Part shown: positions 58,951-64,000 of the stretch, one piece after another
Layout: the number at the start of each line of letters is the position of its first letter
How positions within the stretch are numbered: the first letter of the stretch is position 1
NCBI GenBank assembly: GCA_946404545.1
Contig: CAMJDZ010000002.1
Coordinates: 1 to 64,000 of the forward strand
From: an uncultured Candidatus Saccharibacteria bacterium
Lineage (GTDB): Bacteria; Patescibacteriota; Saccharimonadia; Saccharimonadales; Saccharimonadaceae
DNA: 64,000 nucleotides
Direction: 5' to 3'
Translations under genes and position numbers: made by a program
Notes under the pieces: model-generated
Seen by the model: only the letters and a program-made list of their open reading frames with translations
What the model was told of the DNA's origin: nothing
The model's database searches: none

Positions 58951-59541
58951 CTACAGTTCATACGATTCGAGTATTTCTCTCATTCTTTCTTCTGGGATAT
59001 GCTCCAACTCGGATTGATATGAGAGTTCGAGTGCCCTATTATTCCACGGCTCAGTCTTTCCGCCATGCAAATTCTTAGAGTAAATATAGCAATCATATGA
59101 TAGCTTTTCCGCAGAATATTTCTCTCCGATAAATCCTAGTTTTTTATACAGTTTAATCGCATCTGCATTACCGATAGCATCAGTATATAGCCTCATCGTC
59201 TCAAAGCCTTTTTGTCTGGCGAGCTCCATGGTTCGTTCTAAAATCTCCTCACCGTAATGCCTTCTTCTTTTATCTGGAAGTACTCCGAACCACGCAAGCC
59301 ATGCCGATGCCGGATCGTTGTCGTAGTGATAAATCCCGGTTATACCCACCGCCTCATTGCCGCTATAAGCAATATAGTATTTAACCTGGTCATCTTCGTA
59401 AAATAGCCCCGTTTTTTGCATAAACAAGTCTCTGTCCAAGGAGGCTAAAATATTCAAAGTCCCATCTTCTTCTGGAAAAATTTCTTTTTGTATCTCAATG
59501 GCTTTTTTGTAATTAGTATAATCGACTGGTTCTAATCTCAT
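58951..59541 (-). CDS. GNAT family N-acetyltransferase
   Basis: 196 aa. Acetyl-CoA-binding core visible: LAWFGVLPDKRRRHYGEEILERTMELARQKGFETMRLYTDAIGNADAIKLYKKLGFIGE, i.e. the R/Q-x-x-G-x-G/A-like loop (here RRRHYG) and the N-x-x-A-x-x-x-Y/L-x-x-x-G-F end. Substrate unknown. AAAGGGG lies before the ATG. Confidence 0.88.
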   Translation of the reverse strand: MRLEPVDYTNYKKAIEIQKEIFPEEDGTLNILASLDRDLFMQKTGLFYEDDQVKYYIAYSGNEAVGITGIYHYDNDPASAWLAWFGVLPDKRRRHYGEEILERTMELARQKGFETMRLYTDAIGNADAIKLYKKLGFIGEKYSAEKLSYDCYIYSKNLHGGKTEPWNNRALELSYQSELEHIPEERMREILESYEL

Positions 59542-59625
59542 TTTTCCCCTTTATGCTATTTTATCATTTGTTTGGCTTAAATTTGTTCGCCGCCGCCGCA
59601 AATGGAAACATGCTAGAATAGCCTC

Positions 59626-60234
59626 ATGAGCATCCAAAACTTTTCATTTCGAATTTCTTTGCCAAAACTCATCTGCAGTTTGCCGGTTATCTTGGTCACC
59701 CTCTATTTCGTTCCGCCAATCGGCATTCTTCTAACGATTGCTCGCCTCTTCATTTACGGCAGCTACCGCTATTATCGCGTGCCGGCCGCCATTCTCGTAG
59801 TCGCCCTCCTCTGCCTCGTCCCGCGCACCTACGAATTGCTCCAGCAGAATTTCGGTGTAAATATCTCATTCCTTCAGTTCCTTGTCGACTTCCGTCTTCA
59901 TCCGCTCTACCAAAAGCTCACCGACTTTGGCCGCTGGGTAGCCATTTTCAGCCTCATTATGTTCGTGGTTAGTCTCATACTCGGAAAAGTCGCCACGGCC
60001 GTCTCTGGCGCGCTTAGAATGGCTCGTATGGCCAGTTCCGAACGCTCAACCAATACAAATAAGCCGGGCCTCACCCACGACAATCCAGCTAAACACCAGA
60101 CCGATCAAACCACTCCACACGTCGTGAAATGTCCCGACTGCGGCAAAGCCAACCACATCATCGGCACCGTCGGCACCTGCAAATCCTGCCGCAACGCCAT
60201 TGAATGGACCGGCCCAAAGACTTCCAAAAAGTAG
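59626..60234 (+). CDS. Membrane protein with C-terminal zinc ribbon
   Basis: 202 aa. TMs at about 14-50, 55-72 and 102-122; a polar linker; then a Cys4 zinc ribbon CPDCGKA...GTCKSC near the end. No family recognised. Leaderless: TGCTAGAAT, 6 nt, ATG. Confidence 0.65.
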   Translation: MSIQNFSFRISLPKLICSLPVILVTLYFVPPIGILLTIARLFIYGSYRYYRVPAAILVVALLCLVPRTYELLQQNFGVNISFLQFLVDFRLHPLYQKLTDFGRWVAIFSLIMFVVSLILGKVATAVSGALRMARMASSERSTNTNKPGLTHDNPAKHQTDQTTPHVVKCPDCGKANHIIGTVGTCKSCRNAIEWTGPKTSKK

Positions 60235-60241
60235 CCTAGCC

Positions 60242-60270
60242 TTGACTCCACCTCTGTTTTATGCTATTAT
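60242..60270 (+). promoter_or_regulatory. Promoter of the CDP-alcohol phosphatidyltransferase gene
   Basis: TTGACT-N17-TATTAT with TG before the -10; leader of about 50 nt. Confidence 0.65.
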
Positions 60271-60326
60271 TTTGAGCAATTGGTGGCTTTAGTAGGAATC
60301 CAGCAGTCGTTCGTTAGGAGGTGTCT

Positions 60327-61298
60327 ATGGGAAAGAAATACCCCTATATTGCACTTTATGTGCTTGGTTACGTCATTTTGGCGCTCACCACGGTTTTGCC
60401 ACTATACCTCTACTTCATCGTATTGGTAATAGCTTGCAGAATCTTGAGCGCAAAGTTTGTTGGCGTAATCGAGGCGCTCGACAAACAAGTTAAGCCATTT
60501 TCAAAGATCAGCTTAGGCGGAGCCATTTTCACTTGCGCCTTTGCTTTTCTCTCAATCATGGTTCGCAATTATCATGATGCACAATGCGTCTTCTCTGCCA
60601 TCTTCGCCGCTTCTATCGTCTTCCCGACCGTAGTTGACGCCGTAAAGATGCTATATGTCAAAGATCCGCATTGGCTTGTCAAATCAGGCAAAAAGTCCGA
60701 GAATCCCGATGGTCATATCGGAGTCCCGAACACGATTAGCGTCGCTAGAATTGCTATTGCAGCCGTTCTCCCGCTTCTCTTCACCTGGCTCGACAGTGAG
60801 CAGGGCCGCGCCATGTGCTTCATCGTTCTCGTCGCCATTATCTTGAGCGACTGGGTTGATGGACGTATTGCACGTCTCACCAAGACCGTCACCAAAGCCG
60901 GCAAATATCTCGATCCGCTTGGCGACAAGGTGTTATTCATTCCGAATAGCATTGCGTTTATTCTCTTCTTCGCAATGCGCGGAACACTGGGTAGCCACCA
61001 CATAGTGCTCTACATTGCAATCATGCTCTTCATTACCATTGCCCGCGATATTCTTTTCTTTATCTGGTTCGCCCTGAAAAGTAAGGACTATCCTCAAGGC
61101 ATTGGCGCCGGCATGACCGACAAAGCGCGCATGGTCATCATTAGCTGCTGGCTCGTCATCGCGGCTAATCTGGCCACAATCGATTTCGCGCACGAGACCT
61201 CGATTATTTGCTGCTTTGCGTTTTCATCGGTCATGGCAGCACTCAGTATCGCAAGCGTCATAATCGATATCATGCGCCTACGCGGCGAAGAAGAATAA
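60327..61298 (+). CDS. CDP-alcohol phosphatidyltransferase, N-terminally extended
   Basis: 323 aa from the ATG after TAGGAGGTGTCT. The catalytic motif D-G-x2-A-R-x8-G-x3-D-x3-D is complete, beginning at D178-G179 (DGRIAR...GKYLDPLGD). It transfers a phosphatidyl group from CDP-diacylglycerol; PgsA (phosphatidylglycerophosphate synthase) is the likely relative, which is normally ~180-200 aa. The extra ~130 N-terminal residues form about four TMs and are unusual. Confidence 0.85.
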   Translation: MGKKYPYIALYVLGYVILALTTVLPLYLYFIVLVIACRILSAKFVGVIEALDKQVKPFSKISLGGAIFTCAFAFLSIMVRNYHDAQCVFSAIFAASIVFPTVVDAVKMLYVKDPHWLVKSGKKSENPDGHIGVPNTISVARIAIAAVLPLLFTWLDSEQGRAMCFIVLVAIILSDWVDGRIARLTKTVTKAGKYLDPLGDKVLFIPNSIAFILFFAMRGTLGSHHIVLYIAIMLFITIARDILFFIWFALKSKDYPQGIGAGMTDKARMVIISCWLVIAANLATIDFAHETSIICCFAFSSVMAALSIASVIIDIMRLRGEEE

Positions 61299-61307
61299 AC
61301 ACCTCAC

Positions 61308-61336
61308 GAAAAAGTCCCCCGTTTCTCGGAGGACTT
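61308..61336. terminator. Bidirectional terminator
   Basis: AAAAGTCC/GGACTTTT stem with T-tract between convergent genes. Confidence 0.78.
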
Positions 61337-61338
61337 TT

Positions 61339-62139
61339 TTAAATGACCGTCATCATCACGTGGCCAAACTTGCGGTTCTGGTTCCAAAGTCGCGCCACTA
61401 CCGCCCGCGTCAATAATTGACCGTTCCAAAGCGAAATTGGCGTATAATCCGTATCTGTTATTGCTTGCGAATAAACTTCGCCGTCCTGCGCCGAAATAAT
61501 CAAACCATTATGAAAAGTCGTCACCGACATCCGATAGCTCAACGTAAACTTATGTAGCGTTTCGATAAGCTGATTTGTCGGCATCGTCAGCGTCACCACC
61601 TTTGGATAATAGATTGCTCGGAGAAACTTCTGCAGCTGCGGCATCGTCAGGAATAATCCCGTCTCCGCCTCGCGCAAACCCCAGTCAGACGCGCCAGGCA
61701 TTACCGTCTCAATCGCGTCGCGCGTAATAAACACTGGCTTCTCAGATTTATTGAGAAAATCCGCAAATGCCATCGAAGTTTCGGCATTCTTGCCGCAATC
61801 GCCGATCAGAATTACTGCGTCCGCCCAGTCTGCCTGACGCTGAATCGCCTCAAGCGACTCTTTACCAAATGCTCCAGATGCTTCCGCTGGCGCAAAGTAC
61901 AATTCCGGCGTACTTGGCACCTGATTCTTCAGCGAATCCGGCATCAGAGCTCGCACCTCACCCGCACCCATTCGTTTTGCCGCTTCAAGGGCACTCGCCA
62001 CGGCAAAAAACTGCCCGCGATTACCGCCGATAATCAAAACTTTTCCGGCAAAACGGCGCTGCTCTGGCGCATCTAAATCTACGTCATTGAACAATTTATT
62101 TGTTCGCTGCACTTTCCAGTATTCTAGGTTATTATTCAT
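61339..62139 (-). CDS. NAD(P)H-hydrate dehydratase-like (YjeF C-terminal/ribokinase fold)
   Basis: 266 aa. GKVLIIGGNRGQFFAVASALEAAKRMGAGEVRALMPDSLK matches the opening of the NnrD/YjeF_C fold, and ILIGDCGKNAE stands where the G-P-G-L-G region is expected. Catalytic-type motifs (D-A-D-A-L and G-D-x-L-x-G) are not clearly present, so repair activity is uncertain. Its ATG overlaps the xthA stop (ATGA). Confidence 0.6.
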   Translation of the reverse strand: MNNNLEYWKVQRTNKLFNDVDLDAPEQRRFAGKVLIIGGNRGQFFAVASALEAAKRMGAGEVRALMPDSLKNQVPSTPELYFAPAEASGAFGKESLEAIQRQADWADAVILIGDCGKNAETSMAFADFLNKSEKPVFITRDAIETVMPGASDWGLREAETGLFLTMPQLQKFLRAIYYPKVVTLTMPTNQLIETLHKFTLSYRMSVTTFHNGLIISAQDGEVYSQAITDTDYTPISLWNGQLLTRAVVARLWNQNRKFGHVMMTVI

Positions 62140-62927
62140 GCTAAATCCAGCTCAATTGGGCAATGATCGGAGCCCATTACCTCATCGTGAATCTCGGCAT
62201 TTTTAATCTGTTGGCGAAGCTTTTCGCTCGCCAAAAAGTAGTCGATTCTCCAGCCAACATTGCGCGCACGTGCGCCCATGCGGAAGCTCCACCAACTATA
62301 CTTTTGCTCGCCCGGATGCAGCTCGCGCCACGTGTCGATAAAGCCATTATTCAAGAAATTCATCATGCCCTGACGGCCGGATTTCGTGAAGCCCGCGTTA
62401 CCTTCATTTTCTTTTGGCCGCGCCAAGTCGATTTCTTCATGCGCCACATTGAAATCACCACACACAATCACCGGCTTGCTCTGCTCTAGCTGCTTCATGT
62501 AGCTAAGTAATGCCTTATCCCAAACGTTCTCACGGTAACCCATGCGTTCAAGATCCGGCTTTTCGTTCGGAACATACACATTCACCAAATAAAAGTCGTC
62601 GTATTCGGCCGTTAAAACGCGCCCCTCGGCCCTTGCGTCGCCGAATGCGTCTTCCCAGCCCGGGAAAGCGTCCTGCTCCTCAAAGAAGCCATAGCGCACG
62701 CTCAGCGGCTTAATCTTCGTAAAAATCGCCGTGCCCGAATATCCCGCGCGTTCCGCCGAGTTCCAAATCTCTTCATACTCCGGCAAGTCTACCTCGGCCT
62801 GCCCTTGCTTCGCCTTCGTCTCCTGTAAACACAAGATATCCGGCTGATATTTCTCGATGAAGCTCTGCAGTGCACCCTTATTCAGCACCGATCTGAGCCC
62901 ATTCACGTTCCAAGAGAAAATCTTCAT
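62136..62927 (-). CDS. xthA: Exodeoxyribonuclease III / AP endonuclease
   Basis: 263 aa. Base-excision repair. Seen: FSWNVNGLRSVLNKG, LCLQETKAKQ (catalytic Glu), NVYVPNEK, VCGDFNVAHEEIDLARPKEN, WRIDYFLAS and GSDHCPIELDL (catalytic DH). TATCAT ends 6 nt before the ATG, leaderless; the -10 is part of a 12-bp palindrome shared with the divergent gene. Confidence 0.96.
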   Translation of the reverse strand: MKIFSWNVNGLRSVLNKGALQSFIEKYQPDILCLQETKAKQGQAEVDLPEYEEIWNSAERAGYSGTAIFTKIKPLSVRYGFFEEQDAFPGWEDAFGDARAEGRVLTAEYDDFYLVNVYVPNEKPDLERMGYRENVWDKALLSYMKQLEQSKPVIVCGDFNVAHEEIDLARPKENEGNAGFTKSGRQGMMNFLNNGFIDTWRELHPGEQKYSWWSFRMGARARNVGWRIDYFLASEKLRQQIKNAEIHDEVMGSDHCPIELDLA

Positions 62928-62932
62928 ACTTT

Positions 62933-62944
62933 TATGATATCATA
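62933..62944. promoter_or_regulatory. Palindromic divergent -10 (TATGATATCATA)
   Basis: A perfect 12-bp palindrome. TGATATCAT on the minus strand is the xthA -10, and the same bases read TATGAT/TATCAT toward the 63005 gene. Confidence 0.5.
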
Positions 62945-63004
62945 TAGACATATCAGAGGTGCACCCCTGTTGCACTAGATAAGTACATTTTAGGAGGTTA
63001 ATAT

Positions 63005-63322
63005 ATGTCAAACACATTAGACTTCATCAAGAAAGAATGTTGGCAGGAAACCGCCAGCGAATTTGCAGGCCAAATCGAAGCTTGTCTTGGAAGAGATTAT
63101 CGCGAAGAAGTCCCGATTGCGAACGACGGCATCAGAACCAGATATCGCATTGATCCTAAGTATGCCGGATATAGCGGTATCTCATACTCAGCTGACGACA
63201 TGCCCGAAATTCTCGGCCTCATCGCAGACGAGTTAAAAAAGAGGCTCAATAAGCCTAATGTCCGTGTCGTTTTCGATGATACTTTACCGCGTGCCTACAC
63301 ACACTTCCTGGTTTACGTCTAG
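63005..63322 (+). CDS. Hypothetical ~105-aa soluble protein (pair member 1)
   Basis: 105 aa, acidic, no TM. TTAGGAGGTTAATAT precedes the ATG. The end pattern Y-R-I-D..Y..SADDMPEILGLIADELKKRL..VRVVFDDTLP..HFLVYV resembles the gene at 63508. A single ACCCCTGTT sits in its leader. No family recognised. Confidence 0.6.
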   Translation: MSNTLDFIKKECWQETASEFAGQIEACLGRDYREEVPIANDGIRTRYRIDPKYAGYSGISYSADDMPEILGLIADELKKRLNKPNVRVVFDDTLPRAYTHFLVYV

Positions 63323-63333
63323 GAGGCAAACGC

Positions 63334-63366
63334 ATGGCAAAAAAGATCACATCGAAGTATTGTTAA
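63334..63366 (+). CDS. Possible 10-aa peptide
   Basis: AGGAGG stands 7 nt before ATG of a 10-codon frame (MAKKITSKYC) ending TAA, 11 bp after the 63005 gene and 16 bp before a terminator. It may be real, or the decayed start of a larger gene. Confidence 0.35.
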   Translation: MAKKITSKYC

Positions 63367-63382
63367 TCGAATTCTGACCCCT

Positions 63383-63405
63383 AGCCCGCTCAATGAGCGG
63401 GCTTT
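63383..63405 (+). terminator. Terminator
   Basis: AGCCCGCTCA/TGAGCGGGCT hairpin then TTT. Confidence 0.78.
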
Positions 63406-63421
63406 CTGAGCGCAGCCTTCC

Positions 63422-63450
63422 TTGATTATTTGCCACAATCGTGGTATAAT
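63422..63450 (+). promoter_or_regulatory. Promoter of 63508-63822
   Basis: TTGATT-N17-TATAAT, leader of about 50 nt with a GTGGTA/TACCAC pairing. Confidence 0.72.
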
Positions 63451-63507
63451 AAAAGAATGGTACCACAAGCGAGTGGTGTGCACATTACATCTGCAGGAGG
63501 TTTCATT

Positions 63508-63822
63508 ATGGACGCTAGAATCCTTTTAGACCCGATGGAAATCGATTTCGGTAATCATATCAGCGCTATCGCCGACTTAATCGACCGGTATCATTTAGAA
63601 GACGACACCGAAGAAACGATTGACTACGACGACATTAAACGCAAGGGGTATAAAATACCTCTCAGTTACAGCGACGACAAAGGTGATCTCAGCAACTATG
63701 CTTTCCCTAACGACACCAGGGGAGCAGCTGACATTTGCAAAGAATTAGCCGGATATCTCGATTGGTTAGATGACGACTCGGTAATATTCGTCGACGACGG
63801 TTATCTCTATGTCATCAAATAA
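63508..63822 (+). CDS. Hypothetical ~104-aa acidic protein (pair member 2)
   Basis: 104 aa from the ATG after GCAGGAGGTTTCATT; upstream in-frame codons have no ribosome site. Very acidic (DDDS, EDDTEET). Shares with member 1 the pattern Y-K-I-P..YS..helix ADICKELAGYL..V-I-F-V-DDGYLYVIK. No TM, no recognised family. Confidence 0.6.
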   Translation: MDARILLDPMEIDFGNHISAIADLIDRYHLEDDTEETIDYDDIKRKGYKIPLSYSDDKGDLSNYAFPNDTRGAADICKELAGYLDWLDDDSVIFVDDGYLYVIK

Positions 63823-63837
63823 ACCTCACATCACTGC

Positions 63838-63877
63838 TAGCCCGCTTACTCCCAGCCAGGGAGCCAGCGGGCTTTTT
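63838..63877 (+). terminator. Terminator
   Basis: AGCCCGCT/AGCGGGCT with an inner CTCCC/GGGAG helix and TTTTT. Confidence 0.82.
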
Positions 63878-63926
63878 CCTTGGCGACGATTATGCTAAAA
63901 TATTAAGGAAATTTAGGGAGAGTAAT

Positions 63927-64000
63927 ATGCGCAAAGATCACATCAGCTGGGACGAATACTTCATGGGCATCGCGAAACTATCGGCCGAGCGCAGCAAAGA
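63927..64000 (+). CDS. Deoxycytidylate (dCMP) deaminase, 5' fragment
   Basis: 24 codons are visible: MRKDHISWDEYFMGIAKLSAERSK, the usual opening of ComEB/dCMP deaminases (WDEYFM..A..SA.RSK). TTATGCTAAAAT lies at about 63893 and AGGGAGAG before the ATG. The catalytic zinc motifs are outside the window. Confidence 0.8.
   Translation, partial: MRKDHISWDEYFMGIAKLSAERSK

Overview
The window looks like the chromosome of a Patescibacteria/CPR bacterium, most likely a Saccharibacteria (TM7) relative. TGA is used as a stop (for example in ATGA gene overlaps), which argues against the UGA-Gly recoded CPR lineages. Genes are short and tightly packed, and there is no biosynthetic gene cluster. Several core proteins are trimmed: UvrC lacks the C-terminal HhH region, PGK is compact, and FtsQ- and FtsL-like proteins are minimal. 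Many core genes have an extended -10 (TGCTAWAAT) ending 6-8 nt before the ATG with no Shine-Dalgarno, the signature of leaderless mRNAs. The assignment rests on gene content and style, not on a marker tree.

Layout. 0-6.8 kb: a tRNA-Glu fragment, VanZ-like protein, der, then an accessory island (a PIN/PhoH-like ATPase flanked by small two-TM proteins) and pth. 6.9-11.6 kb: topA between two unrecognised noncoding-RNA transcription units, then a sigma-region-4/HARE-HTH protein. 11.6-20.3 kb: two glycosyltransferases, surface proteins, a large VirD4/TraG-like ATPase, an LPG-synthase/flippase-like protein and an acyltransferase. 20.3-21.2 kb: a 0.9 kb gene-free stretch with an 11-bp repeat array. 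21.2-31.6 kb: FtsQ-like, pgk, pyk, tRNA-Glu, then the division/wall cluster murG-ftsW-mraY-ftsI-ftsL-like-rsmH, all on the minus strand. 31.6-35.3 kb: AT-rich gene-poor DNA, two hypotheticals and three consecutive minus-strand noncoding transcription units. 35.3-50.2 kb: typA, tRNAs, surface proteins, an oligopeptide-binding-like protein, secG, uvrC, eno, a DsbA-like protein and pgi. 50.3-54.4 kb: an array of ten small membrane-protein genes. 54.5-64 kb: a DUF4367-like protein, PEGA protein, sortase, GNAT, a CDP-alcohol phosphatidyltransferase, an NAD(P)H-hydrate-dehydratase-like protein, xthA, two small paralogues and the start of a dCMP deaminase gene.

How the parts fit. Glycolysis (pgi, eno, pgk, pyk) supplies ATP. 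MraY, MurG, FtsW, FtsI, FtsL-like and FtsQ-like proteins build the septal wall. Sortase, SecG, the DsbA-like protein and several TM-anchored proteins point to an elaborated cell surface, as expected of an epibiont.

Two expression styles coexist. Many core genes use leaderless extended -10 promoters. Most small unknown genes use near-consensus TTGACT-N17-TATAAT promoters, 5' leaders, strong AGGAGGTGA sites and their own hairpins. The least explained parts are the 50-54 kb membrane-protein array, the 34-35.3 kb RNA array, the RNA units flanking topA (one carries a perfect anti-16S-tail sequence with no start codon), and the phased 11-bp repeats at 20.4 kb.
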